Shown here in pieces: positions 34,712 through 42,736 of a stretch of DNA of 44,078 nucleotides; position 1 is the first letter of the stretch, and the number at the start of each line of letters is the position of its first letter. The position numbers were made by a program, and so were the translations under genes. Under the pieces are notes generated by a model. That model worked only from the letters and a program-made list of their open reading frames with translations. It had not been told where the DNA came from and did not search any database. Origin of the DNA: Betaproteobacteria bacterium RIFCSPLOWO2_02_FULL_67_26. GTDB taxonomy: Bacteria; Pseudomonadota; Gammaproteobacteria; Burkholderiales; SG8-41. Location of the stretch: assembly GCA_001771935.1 (NCBI GenBank), contig MERD01000085.1, positions 1-44,078 of the forward strand, read 5' to 3'.

Positions 34712-35710
34712 ATGACGGCGCACGTACAGGTCAGGCCGAGCGGCCGGGCGTTTTTCGTCGACGGCAACGATAGCCTGCTGGAGGCGGCGCTGCGTGCCGG
34801 GCTGTCGCTCGACTATGGCTGCAGCATCGGCAGCTGCGGCAAGTGCAAGGCCAGGATCGTGTCGGGCGCGGCGCAGAAGACCCGCCATTCCGACTACGCC
34901 CTCACGGCAGCCGAGAAGATTGCCGGTGTCGTGCTGATGTGCTGCAACACCGCCGTAGTCGACCTCGTGCTCGAGGCGCGCGAGGCGCACGGCGCGGCGG
35001 ACATGCCGTTGCAGACCATCGACGCCAGGGTCAAGTCCGTGAGCCCGCTCGGCGACGAGGTGCGGCTGCTGCACCTGCAGACCCCGCGCAGCAACCGGCT
35101 GCGCTTTCTGGCCGGGCAATCGGCGTCGCTGTCGCTGGCCGGGGGCATCGGCGCATCCTTGCCCGTGGCGAGCTGCCCCTGCGACGACCGTAACCTGCAA
35201 TTCCATGTACGGCGGCGCGCCGGCGACGCCTTCGCCGGGCGCGTGTTCGGCGGACTGAAGGGCGTAGACTCGGTGCGCGTCGAGGGGCCGCGCGGGGAAT
35301 TCGTGCTGAACGAGGAATCGCATCGGGCGCTGGTCTTCATCGCCGGCGAATCCGGTTTTGCGCCCATCAAGAGCCTGATCGAGCACGCCATGGCGCTCGA
35401 TGCGGCCGAGTCGCTGCACCTGTACTGGGTCGCCTGCGGCGGGGGCGGCCACTACCTGGACAACCTGTGCCGCTCGTGGAGCGATGCCCTGGACAACTTC
35501 CGCTACGACGCGATTGCGGCTGAGCGCGCCGCGCCGGACGAAGAGGTCGTGCAAGCGGCGCTGCGGCGGGTGTTGCAGGATCATCCGCGCCCGGGCGATT
35601 GCGACGTCTACGTCGCGGGGCCCGGGCCGTGGGTGAACGCGGCCGAGTTCCTGCTGCTCGAACACGGGGTGCCGCGCTCGCAATTGTTCGTCAACTCGCT
35701 CATGTCCTGA
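34712..35710 (+). CDS. [2Fe-2S] ferredoxin-reductase fusion with degenerate flavin motifs
   Basis: A 332-residue protein: plant-type [2Fe-2S] domain (residues 1-90; Cys37, Cys42, Cys45 and Cys77 or Cys78), then a ferredoxin-NADP reductase-like domain (about 100-332). This is the layout of oxygenase reductases and CDP-glucoseen reductases. Two key motifs are altered: the RxYS FAD motif is replaced by LPVASCPCDD, and the GGTG nicotinamide motif reads AGESGFAP. It may bind FAD weakly, use another cofactor or have a scaffold role. GGAG precedes the ATG. It ends exactly at the base before the stop of the convergent NarI-like gene (shared TGATCA). Confidence 0.83.
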   Translation: MTAHVQVRPSGRAFFVDGNDSLLEAALRAGLSLDYGCSIGSCGKCKARIVSGAAQKTRHSDYALTAAEKIAGVVLMCCNTAVVDLVLEAREAHGAADMPLQTIDARVKSVSPLGDEVRLLHLQTPRSNRLRFLAGQSASLSLAGGIGASLPVASCPCDDRNLQFHVRRRAGDAFAGRVFGGLKGVDSVRVEGPRGEFVLNEESHRALVFIAGESGFAPIKSLIEHAMALDAAESLHLYWVACGGGGHYLDNLCRSWSDALDNFRYDAIAAERAAPDEEVVQAALRRVLQDHPRPGDCDVYVAGPGPWVNAAEFLLLEHGVPRSQLFVNSLMS

Positions 35711-36397
35711 TCACAGGGCGGCTCCTTTTCGGGTCAGCGCCGCCCCCGTGACGCCGCGCGACGCGAACACCAGGAACGCGTGCGCCAGCTTGCCGAACGG
35801 CAGCCACAGGAACAGCAGCTCCACGCTCAACAGGTGGATCGCGAGCGGCAGCGGATCGAGCGGCGGCGCGGAGGCGGCGCCGGGCGTGTACGGCTGTTGG
35901 ATCGCGATCATGCCGGTGGCGAGCGGCAGCACGACGACGAACCAGCTGAAGTAGTCGTCGAAGCCGGACAGCAGGCGGCGCACCGGGTCGGCGAGGCGCT
36001 CCATGAGCGCGATGAACAACGACACGAAGGTCACGCCGACGCACAAGTACACCACCGGATCCGCCAGCGGCGGCCACGCCAGCCCGGTGAGGCGCTCGAC
36101 GAAATGGATGTGCGGCAGGTAGCCGAACACGATCACGGCCAGCCCGAGGTGATAGACGTAGCCGTTCCAGACGCCGAGCTTGTTCCTGCGCCGGAACTCT
36201 CGCCTCGGAATCATCCGCGCGAAGATGCCGCGCATCGCCCCGGCGAGCAGCCGCGTGCCGCGCGGCTCGGAAAGGTCCGGCTGGGACCCGCGCCGCAGGA
36301 TGCCGGCGATGCGCCAGAGGCTGCCCGCGACCAGCACGGCGAGCGAGGCCCACAGCGCCGGTCCGCGCGCGAATGCAAGAAGCTCCATGGGCGTCAT
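35711..36397 (-). CDS. NarI/DsrM-like membrane cytochrome b subunit
   Basis: A 228-residue membrane protein with five or so spans resembling nitrate reductase gamma (NarI) and DsrM: LWASLAVLVAGSLWRIAGIL, YVYHLGLAVIVFGYLPHIHF, VVYLCVGVTFVSLFIALM, FSWFVVVLPLATGMIAI and AIHLLSVELLFLWLPFGKLAHAFLVF. Histidines at YHLG, HIHF, AIHL and LAHAF are candidate heme b ligands. It should exchange electrons between quinone and the DsrK-like protein encoded just upstream, with ATGA overlap (36394-36397). It has no NarGH partner, so nitrate reduction is unlikely. It may be a second DsrM beyond the expected one upstream of dsrL outside the window. Confidence 0.82.
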   Translation of the reverse strand: MTPMELLAFARGPALWASLAVLVAGSLWRIAGILRRGSQPDLSEPRGTRLLAGAMRGIFARMIPRREFRRRNKLGVWNGYVYHLGLAVIVFGYLPHIHFVERLTGLAWPPLADPVVYLCVGVTFVSLFIALMERLADPVRRLLSGFDDYFSWFVVVLPLATGMIAIQQPYTPGAASAPPLDPLPLAIHLLSVELLFLWLPFGKLAHAFLVFASRGVTGAALTRKGAAL

Positions 36398-37734
36398 CCT
36401 GCGCGCCGTTCGGTATCGATGGGCTGCGCGGGTTCGAGGTACTGCGCCACCATCTCGGTCAGGCCGAGCACCGGCATGGTCATCCCGTAGTGCTCGATCG
36501 CCTCTTCCAGGACGTTGCGGCAGTTGCCGCACGCGGTGATCAGCGCCTCGGCGCCGGTGGCTTCGATTTGCTGCTTTTTTTTCTCGAATGCGGCAAAGCG
36601 CAGGGCTTCGGCGCGGTGGATCGCGCTGACGCCGCCGCCCCCGCCGCAGCAGAAGCTCGCTGCGCCCGATCCGGGCATGTCGACGAGATTCGCGCTCACC
36701 GCGCCCGCCAACCGGCGCGGCGCCTCGGTCAGCCCGCCGCGCCGCACCAGCTGGCAAGGATCATGAAACGTCAGGCGGCGCGTGTCCTTGCCGCGCAGGC
36801 GCAAGCGGCCCTCGCGCACGAACCGGTCCAGCAGCTCGCTGATCTGCACCACTTCAAAGCCATAGCGCCGGCCGAGGAGGTTGGGGCCTTCCCAGCGCAG
36901 CGCCGAGTAGGCATGGCCGCACTCGGGACTGATGACGGTTTTCACCTTCAGCCGCTCGGCCGCGTCGACGATGCGCGAAAGCAGCGTCGCGGCCACCTCG
37001 CGCGAGCCCATCTGCACCCCTACGTTGGTCGCCTCGAAGCCCGCGCTGGGGATGGTCCACGACGCGCCCGCCTGCCGGAAGATACGCGCCAGGGCGCCGA
37101 TGGCCTCGGAAAAGCCCATGATCTCGATCGAGGTCAGGACGACCATGTACTCGGCGCCCTCGGCATCGATGGGCACCTTCAGCCCCGTCTCCTCTTCCTG
37201 CAGCTCGATCTGCCGCTTGAGCGCCGGCCAGCGCACGCCGATGGGGCTGCCGGTGTCGAGCGCCCTTTCCGCGGCCTTGTACAGGTCGGCCGGCGCGAAG
37301 CCGCCCGCCGCCATGCCCTCGCGCGCCAGGCGCACCAGGCCCGCGATGTCGATCCCCATCGGGCACACGAGCGTGCAGCGGCCGCACAGGTTGCAGGAGT
37401 CGTAGATGAGCCCGGACCACTCGTGCAGCTCCTCCGCCGTGACCTCGGGTGGCGCGAGGCCGAGCAGCTTTTTCACCGACGCAAAGGGGGCCGCCTCGCG
37501 CTGATACGCCTTGAGCATCGGCTGCAGCTTGTAGATCGGCGTATGGCGCGGGTCGCCGCTGACCAGATGGAAATGGCAGGCGTCGGCGCACTGGCCGCAG
37601 TGCACGCAGGACTCGAGCTGGAATGCGGCGTCGCGGCCCGCCTGCGCGACGAACTCCCGCGCCGCCCGGCGCGCATCGGGCGCCTTGGCCGAATCGAGCG
37701 CCGTGCGCGCGCTTTCGAGTGCGGGCAGATTCAT
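36394..37734 (-). CDS. DsrK/HdrD-like iron-sulfur protein
   Basis: A 446-residue cytoplasmic Fe-S protein. Two [4Fe-4S] ferredoxin motifs are at Cys43/46/49/53 (CVHCGQCADAC) and Cys114/117/120/124 (CNLCGRCTLVC). The C-terminal half has two CCG-domain regions: ECGHAYSALRW then HDPCQLVRRGG, FCCGGGGG and ACGNCR, which in HdrB/DsrK hold the noncubane catalytic cluster. DsrK reduces or oxidises the DsrC trisulfide/thiols. Here the gene precedes its NarI-like membrane partner, the reverse of the canonical dsrM-dsrK order, and follows a NarXL-like regulator pair. GGAGG lies before the ATG. Confidence 0.86.
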   Translation of the reverse strand: MNLPALESARTALDSAKAPDARRAAREFVAQAGRDAAFQLESCVHCGQCADACHFHLVSGDPRHTPIYKLQPMLKAYQREAAPFASVKKLLGLAPPEVTAEELHEWSGLIYDSCNLCGRCTLVCPMGIDIAGLVRLAREGMAAGGFAPADLYKAAERALDTGSPIGVRWPALKRQIELQEEETGLKVPIDAEGAEYMVVLTSIEIMGFSEAIGALARIFRQAGASWTIPSAGFEATNVGVQMGSREVAATLLSRIVDAAERLKVKTVISPECGHAYSALRWEGPNLLGRRYGFEVVQISELLDRFVREGRLRLRGKDTRRLTFHDPCQLVRRGGLTEAPRRLAGAVSANLVDMPGSGAASFCCGGGGGVSAIHRAEALRFAAFEKKKQQIEATGAEALITACGNCRNVLEEAIEHYGMTMPVLGLTEMVAQYLEPAQPIDTERRAG

Positions 37735-37760
37735 GGCCGTGCCTCCGTTCAGGCATTGTT

Positions 37761-37780
37761 CCGGCCGCGCGCGCGGCCGG
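37761..37780. repeat. Perfect 20-base GC palindrome between regulator and DsrK-like gene
   Basis: CCGGCCGCGC is followed by its exact complement, with no loop. In RNA it would give a stem of about 8 pairs with a 4-base loop. It has no T tract on either side, so it may be an mRNA processing or stability hairpin in a 61-base intercistronic gap. Confidence 0.6.
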
Positions 37781-37795
37781 ATTGATCCAGGTCCA

Positions 37796-38479
37796 TCAGG
37801 CGCCAGGCGGGGACCCGGACTTTCCCCGGCTCTTTCCCAGGCCGTGTTCGACCGCGGCCACGGCGGCCTCGACGCGCGAGCGCATTCCCAGCTTGCGCAG
37901 AATTGCCTTGACGTGCAGCTTGACGGTGCCGTCCGTGATATCGAGGTCGCGCGCGATCATCTTGTTGCTGAGGCCCATGGCAACGTGCTCCAGGATCTCC
38001 AGTTCGCGCTGCGTGAGGTCGGCGAACGGCGTCGCCCGCCGCCGCGCCCCCGGCTCCGGGCCGGCGTTGCTGCGCACGATGTCAGCCAGCGTCCCGACCA
38101 TTTCCCTGGCCACTACGTTGTCGCCGCGCAGCGCCACCTCGAGCGCCGGCACCAGCTCCTCCGGTTCCATGTCCTTCAATAGATAACCCTGCGCGCCGGC
38201 GCGCAGCGCCGCGCGCAGGTCGGTGTCCTCGCGGCTCATGGTGAGCATCACTACCGGCGTGAGGACACCGCTTGCACGCAGCTGTTTCAAGGTCTCGACG
38301 CCGTTCAAGCCCGGCATCTTGACATCGAGCAGTATGATGTCCGAAGAAAGCTCGCGCGCGCGCCGCACGCCCTCTTCGCCCGAGCTGACCGAGGCCACTA
38401 CCTGGACGCCGCGGCTTTGCAGCAATTCCTCGAGGCCCTTGCGCACCAGCGCGTGATCGTCTATCAGCAGCACCCGCAT
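37796..38479 (-). CDS. NarL/FixJ-family response regulator
   Basis: A 227-residue regulator: receiver domain (residues 1-120; acidic pocket IDDH, phosphoacceptor Asp in LLDVKMPG near 52, LT and K of YLLKDMEP) and a LuxR-type helix-turn-helix (about 150-212, LTQRELEILEHVAMGLSNKMIARDLDITDGTVKLHVKAILRKL) very close to NarL. The gene starts one base after the stop of the sensor gene, so the two form a two-component system. Likely targets are the dsr genes and the DsrK-like operon beside it; NarL-like DNA sites were not traced. Confidence 0.92.
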   Translation of the reverse strand: MRVLLIDDHALVRKGLEELLQSRGVQVVASVSSGEEGVRRARELSSDIILLDVKMPGLNGVETLKQLRASGVLTPVVMLTMSREDTDLRAALRAGAQGYLLKDMEPEELVPALEVALRGDNVVAREMVGTLADIVRSNAGPEPGARRRATPFADLTQRELEILEHVAMGLSNKMIARDLDITDGTVKLHVKAILRKLGMRSRVEAAVAAVEHGLGKSRGKSGSPPGA

Positions 38480-38480
38480 G

Positions 38481-39740
38481 TCAGCCTCGCGCCGCCGTGG
38501 CGGCCGCGGCGAGCGGCGGCGCGTTGAAGATCAGCACGATGCGCGTGCCCTCGCCGGGCTCGCTCTCGATCACGAACTGGCCCGGCAGCCGCTCGGTGCG
38601 TTCCCGCATGATCGCCAGCCCGGCATGCTCGCCCGGCATGCCGTCGGCTGACTCGGCCATGCCCAGGCCGTCGTCCTCGATCAGCACCGTGTAGAGATCA
38701 CCTTCGTTGTTGAGCATGATGCGCACGTTGCGCGCGCTGCTGTGCTTGCGGACGTTGGCAAGCGCCTCCTGGATGATGTAATAGACCTGGATCTCCTGCG
38801 CCGGGGTGAGCGCGAAGGCCTGGCACTCGTTCTGGAAGAATACCGCGATGCCGGTCTCCCGGCCGAAGCGCTCGACCAGATTGGCGACCGTTTGCACCAG
38901 CCCGGATTCGTCGATCTTCAGCCGGTAGTTGGTCAGCAGGTCGCGCAGGTCGGCGTTCGCGCGGGTCATCGCGCGGCGCAGGGCGTTCGCTTCGTACTGG
39001 GCGGCGCTGAAGTCCTTGCGCGCCAGGGATTCGCTCAGAATCTTCAGCTGCAGGCGCATGCCGATCAGCGACTGCGCCAGGGAATCGTGCAGCTCGTTGC
39101 CGATGATGTTGCGCTCTTCTATGATCGCCAGGCGGCGCGCCTCGCCCTCCAGGCGGGCCTTCTCGATGGCGAGGCCGAGATGGCGGCCCACGCTGATCAG
39201 CAGATCGCGCATGTCCTCGCCCATGGCTTCGAGCGGCCGGTCGAGAAACAGGTTGTAGACCCCGAGGATCCGGTCCTGGTACTGCACCGGAACGACCACG
39301 AACTCCGTGCAGTCACGCTCGAGCATCGGCCGGCCGATGAGCGCCGCACAGGGCGCGGTGCCGCTTTGGATGCGCAGGCCGCCTGCTGTCGCGGCCAGGC
39401 CGCACGGGCAGCGTGCCGCCGGCATCACACGGTCGCTCTCGACCACCTCCGGGACGAGGCCACGGCTCGCGACAAGGCGCGTCTGACCGTCTGCGGTGGC
39501 GAGCCGCACGCTCGCCGCGCGGGCGTCGATCAGCTCGATGAAGGTGTCGAGAAAACCGTCGAACAGCTGCTCCAGGCTGCCGGGCTGGTTGAGGCTGGTC
39601 GCGATCTCGTACAGGATGTCGAGCGACTGGGTCTTGCGCGCCAGGCGCACCGCCTGGGTCTGCGCCCGCGAACCTGCGCGCGCTATGGACGCGGCGTCAT
39701 CGGCTTTCGCGCCTGGTTGCGGGCTGGTGGGCTTGGACAT
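38481..39740 (-). CDS. Cytoplasmic NarX-like sensor histidine kinase with cysteine cluster
   Basis: A 419-residue kinase without membrane spans. A GAF-type sensor domain (about 40-195) is followed by a HisKA_3 dimerisation domain with the phosphoacceptor His218 (NELHDSLAQSL) and an HATPase (about 320-410, EALANVRKHSSA, DDGLGM, GLAIMRERTE). It resembles the C-terminal part of NarX/NarQ but lacks their periplasmic nitrate sensor. Four cysteines in the GAF-like domain, Cys111, Cys113, Cys131 and Cys144, form a cluster that could bind Fe-S or zinc, or sense persulfide. The start at 39740 is chosen over an upstream in-frame ATG 10 codons earlier. It lies 86 bases behind dsrR. Confidence 0.88.
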   Translation of the reverse strand: MSKPTSPQPGAKADDAASIARAGSRAQTQAVRLARKTQSLDILYEIATSLNQPGSLEQLFDGFLDTFIELIDARAASVRLATADGQTRLVASRGLVPEVVESDRVMPAARCPCGLAATAGGLRIQSGTAPCAALIGRPMLERDCTEFVVVPVQYQDRILGVYNLFLDRPLEAMGEDMRDLLISVGRHLGLAIEKARLEGEARRLAIIEERNIIGNELHDSLAQSLIGMRLQLKILSESLARKDFSAAQYEANALRRAMTRANADLRDLLTNYRLKIDESGLVQTVANLVERFGRETGIAVFFQNECQAFALTPAQEIQVYYIIQEALANVRKHSSARNVRIMLNNEGDLYTVLIEDDGLGMAESADGMPGEHAGLAIMRERTERLPGQFVIESEPGEGTRIVLIFNAPPLAAAATAARG

Positions 39741-39826
39741 GCAACAAACCTGCGCCGCAGCATGCGGCAAAAGATAGGGAACAACTCCAGCCTAACTGCA
39801 CGGAGCGGCGCCGTCCAGCGCCAGGC

Positions 39827-40144
39827 TCAGCGTGCCGGTCCCGGCGGCTTGTGCGAGGGATCGTTCGGGTTGATGAAGATGAAGCGCCACTCGCCGGGAT
39901 TGAGCTCGACGTAGTCCAGGGTGGCGCCGGCCAGCAGCTCAACGCTGCCGGGCGAGATCAGCAGCGTGATGCCGCCGGCGGCGACCTGCGTGTCGCCGTC
40001 GGCCTTGTCATCGAAGCCCATGCCGTACTCGAGCGCGCCCTTGTCGTCCAGGCGCGCGGCCAGGCGCAGGCACGCGCCGCCCGCGCCGGCTTGCTGCGCC
40101 GACTTGGAAATCTGCTCCGCGGCTTGCGGCGTGACGGCAATCAT
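39827..40144 (-). CDS. dsrR: DsrR, IscA-fold protein of the dsr operon
   Basis: A 105-residue A-type-carrier fold protein. The three cluster-binding cysteines of IscA are missing: the C-terminal Cys-Gly-Cys is replaced by the sequence IFINPNDPSHKPP, and the first site reads RLDDKGALEYGM. This is characteristic of DsrR, which in Allochromatium is needed for efficient sulfur oxidation through post-transcriptional effects on dsr expression. One cysteine (Cys25) remains. ATGA overlap with dsrN. It is the last canonical dsr gene here. Confidence 0.9.
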   Translation of the reverse strand: MIAVTPQAAEQISKSAQQAGAGGACLRLAARLDDKGALEYGMGFDDKADGDTQVAAGGITLLISPGSVELLAGATLDYVELNPGEWRFIFINPNDPSHKPPGPAR

Positions 40145-41541
40145 GGCGTCAGCCGGTGCTCCAGGCCCGCGGTTTGCGCATGCCGGCGGCTCCTGACGAA
40201 ATCGGCAAATCGCCGCGCCCACGGATTGCCGGCGACGTCGCGCAGGTGGGCAAACGACGCCAGCAGGTTCTTGTGCACGATGCCGTCGTGCCGGCCGTCG
40301 ATGCCGTGGCCGCGCTCCACCTCATAGGCGAACTCGACGTCCGGCGCGAGGTTCTCGACGCTCGAGTAGTGGAATTCATGCGCGTGGATGAGCAGCGCCG
40401 GCGACCGCGGCCACGGGCCGCGGCCAGTCTCGCGCAGATGCACGTAGCCGCGCCCGACCGGCCGGCTGTGCATGACGATATCGGCGGGAATCACGCCAAC
40501 CATCGGCGCGGTGCGCCCGTTCCACTCGATGCCGCGCGCGAGGTACATCAGACCGCCGCATTCGGCGTAGGCCGGCAGGCCGGCCTCGATCGCATCATGC
40601 AGCTCGCGGCGCAGGCTGGTGTTGGCCGCCAAGGCCTCCATGTGCGTTTCCGGAAAGCCGCCGCCGATGAACACGCCGTCGACCGGCGGCAGGTGCTCGG
40701 CGTGCAGTGCGTCGAAGCTCACCAGCTCCGCACCTGCCGAGCGCAGGGCGTCGAGGTCGCCCGGATAGTAGAAGCCGAACGCGGCGTCGCGCGCGATGCC
40801 GATGCGCACCGGCGGGCCGCCGGCCGCGTCCCGCGCCGGCTCGCCGCCCTGCAGCGGCGCCACCTGCCGGGAGATCGCCAGTAATGGGTCGAGATCGACC
40901 TGGCCGGCGATGTGCGCCGCGATCTCGTCCACGCGCTCGCGCGCGCCCTGCGTCTCGTTGCTCGGGATGAGGCCCAGGTGACGCTCCGCGATCGTCATGC
41001 GCTCATCGTGCTGCACGGCGCCGATCACCGGCACACCGGTGTAATGCTGGATCACCGCGCGCAGCTTGGCCTCGTGGCGCGAGCCCCCCAGCTGGTTCAG
41101 GATCACGCCGGCGATGCGGATGCTCGGGTCGAACGCCTGGTAGCCGAGAATGAGCGGCGCGATGCCGCGCGTCATGCCGCGCGCGTCGATCACCAGCACC
41201 ACGGGCGTGCCGAGCAGCGCCGCCATCGCGGCATTGCTGTTGCTGCCATGCAGGTCCAGCCCGTCGTACAGGCCCTTGTTGCCTTCGATGAGGCCGAGCG
41301 TGGCGCCGCGCATGCTGCGCGCAACCTGGGCACGAATCTCGTCCGCGCCCATCAGGTAGGCGTCGAGGTTGTAGCACGGCCGCCCGGCCGCCAGCGCGAG
41401 CCACAGCGGATCGATGTAGTCCGGGCCCTTCTTGAAGGGCTGCACCGCCTCACCGCGCGCGCGCAGTGCCGCGCACAGGCCGATGCACACCGTGGTCTTG
41501 CCCGAGGACTTGTGGGCGGCCGAGATGAACAGGCGGTTCAT
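40141..41541 (-). CDS. dsrN: DsrN, cobyrinate a,c-diamide synthase-like glutamine amidotransferase
   Basis: A 466-residue CbiA/CobB-family enzyme: P-loop SAAHKSSGKTTVCIGL at residue 7-22, DYIDPLW, and a class I glutaminase domain (about 250-440) with the cysteine nucleophile in YAECGGLMYLARG. In dsr operons DsrN is believed to amidate siroheme for DsrAB, giving siroamide. Adjacent to dsrP with ATGA overlap. The cob pathway is not otherwise represented here, which favours DsrN over a cobalamin role. Confidence 0.93.
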   Translation of the reverse strand: MNRLFISAAHKSSGKTTVCIGLCAALRARGEAVQPFKKGPDYIDPLWLALAAGRPCYNLDAYLMGADEIRAQVARSMRGATLGLIEGNKGLYDGLDLHGSNSNAAMAALLGTPVVLVIDARGMTRGIAPLILGYQAFDPSIRIAGVILNQLGGSRHEAKLRAVIQHYTGVPVIGAVQHDERMTIAERHLGLIPSNETQGARERVDEIAAHIAGQVDLDPLLAISRQVAPLQGGEPARDAAGGPPVRIGIARDAAFGFYYPGDLDALRSAGAELVSFDALHAEHLPPVDGVFIGGGFPETHMEALAANTSLRRELHDAIEAGLPAYAECGGLMYLARGIEWNGRTAPMVGVIPADIVMHSRPVGRGYVHLRETGRGPWPRSPALLIHAHEFHYSSVENLAPDVEFAYEVERGHGIDGRHDGIVHKNLLASFAHLRDVAGNPWARRFADFVRSRRHAQTAGLEHRLTP

Positions 41542-42734
41542 GCGGCTGCGGAACCGACGTCGCCGTCAGCGAGACTCTTCGGCAGGAACGGCAGGACCTT
41601 GAGCGCCACGACGGTGAGCGCCAGCGCCAGCGCCACGCCGCCCACGCCGAGCGCCACTTCCGGCAGGCTCGGAGCGTAGGCCGCGACCACACCGTCAAAA
41701 AAGCTGCTGGCGACTTCCTTTTCCGGGAACATCAGCTGCGGGTAGGCCTGGCCGCCGATGATGAGGACATAGACCTGAGCGAGGCCGCCCAGGATCACGC
41801 ACGCCGCCGCCGCCGCGAGGGCGCGGCGCGATGAGGTCCCGAAGAGCAGCGCGAGGGGCACGATGCCGCCGATCAGGACCTGCCCGAGCCAGAACAGCGC
41901 CGTGTAGATGCCGCCCTCCCAGAGGAAGAAGCGCTCCACGTCGTGCTGGCGCGCGATGTAGAGGTTGGTGAGGTGGTGGACCGCGACGAAGTACAGGACC
42001 GTGGCGACGAACACGCCGAGCAGGTTGCGCAGCCGGTTCAGCACAACGTCGCCCAGTGCCCGGCCGGTCCATTTGCAGGCAGCCATCAGCACCAGCACGA
42101 AGACCGCCAGGCCGAAGGAGAACGACATGACGATGAACAGCGGCGCGAGCAGTGCGCTCGCGTAGGGCTCGCGCGCCACCAGGAAGCCGAAGATCGACCC
42201 GGTGCCGGTGGTGAGCACCAGGCGCCAGAGGAAGGCGACGAGGCCCGCGGGCTTCGTATGGCGGTTCATGCGCCGCTCGAACATGGTCCAAAGGTACAGT
42301 GCCACCACGGCGAAGAAGCCGGTGTAGAGGAAGATGTTCCAGGCGAAGATCGACTTGAAGTTGTAGTGCGTCATCGCCACGATCAGCCGGTCGGGCCGCC
42401 CGAGGTCGAGCACCAGCACCGCGAGCCCGCCGGCGAGCAGCGTGAGGGCGAGCAGCCCGGAGAGCCGGGCGAGCGGCTGGTACAGCTCGCGCCCGAACAC
42501 CGAGGCGACCGATGCGACGTTGAGCGCGCCCGAGGCGGCGACGATCAGGAACACCGCGAACACGTGCGGCGTTCCCCACACGATGCGGTTCGTCATGCCC
42601 GTGATGTGGTGGCCCTGATGTTCCATGCTCCAGGCCGCGCCGAGGCCGGCGAGGACCAGCGCGCCGAGCGCCCCGAGCAGCGCCCGGTAGGCGCCGCTGC
42701 GGCCGTCGATCTCGCGGTACTGGACGCTCGCCAC
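41538..42734 (-). CDS. dsrP: DsrP, NrfD/PsrC-type membrane quinone subunit
   Basis: A 398-residue membrane protein with about ten spans, of the NrfD family, the quinone-interacting anchor of the DsrMKJOP complex. Recognisable parts are WGTPHVFAVFLIVAASGALNVASVASVFG, LAVLVLDLGRPDRLIVAM, FYLW-type NIFLYTGFFAVVALYLW, and VVFLLWEGG-like FFLWEGGIYTALFWLGQVLIGGIVPL. It starts 2 bases after dsrO and overlaps dsrN. Confidence 0.95.
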   Translation of the reverse strand: MASVQYREIDGRSGAYRALLGALGALVLAGLGAAWSMEHQGHHITGMTNRIVWGTPHVFAVFLIVAASGALNVASVASVFGRELYQPLARLSGLLALTLLAGGLAVLVLDLGRPDRLIVAMTHYNFKSIFAWNIFLYTGFFAVVALYLWTMFERRMNRHTKPAGLVAFLWRLVLTTGTGSIFGFLVAREPYASALLAPLFIVMSFSFGLAVFVLVLMAACKWTGRALGDVVLNRLRNLLGVFVATVLYFVAVHHLTNLYIARQHDVERFFLWEGGIYTALFWLGQVLIGGIVPLALLFGTSSRRALAAAAACVILGGLAQVYVLIIGGQAYPQLMFPEKEVASSFFDGVVAAYAPSLPEVALGVGGVALALALTVVALKVLPFLPKSLADGDVGSAAA

Positions 42735-42736
42735 GG

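Noticed and set aside
37782-37795. Possible FNR box TTGATCCAGGTCCA
   Set aside because: Only the left half matches the consensus; the right half does not.
39754-39768. Hairpin GCCGCA-GCA-TGCGGC between dsrR and the sensor gene
   Set aside because: Only six pairs and no T run on the minus strand, so not called as a terminator; read-through from dsrR to the sensor gene stays likely.
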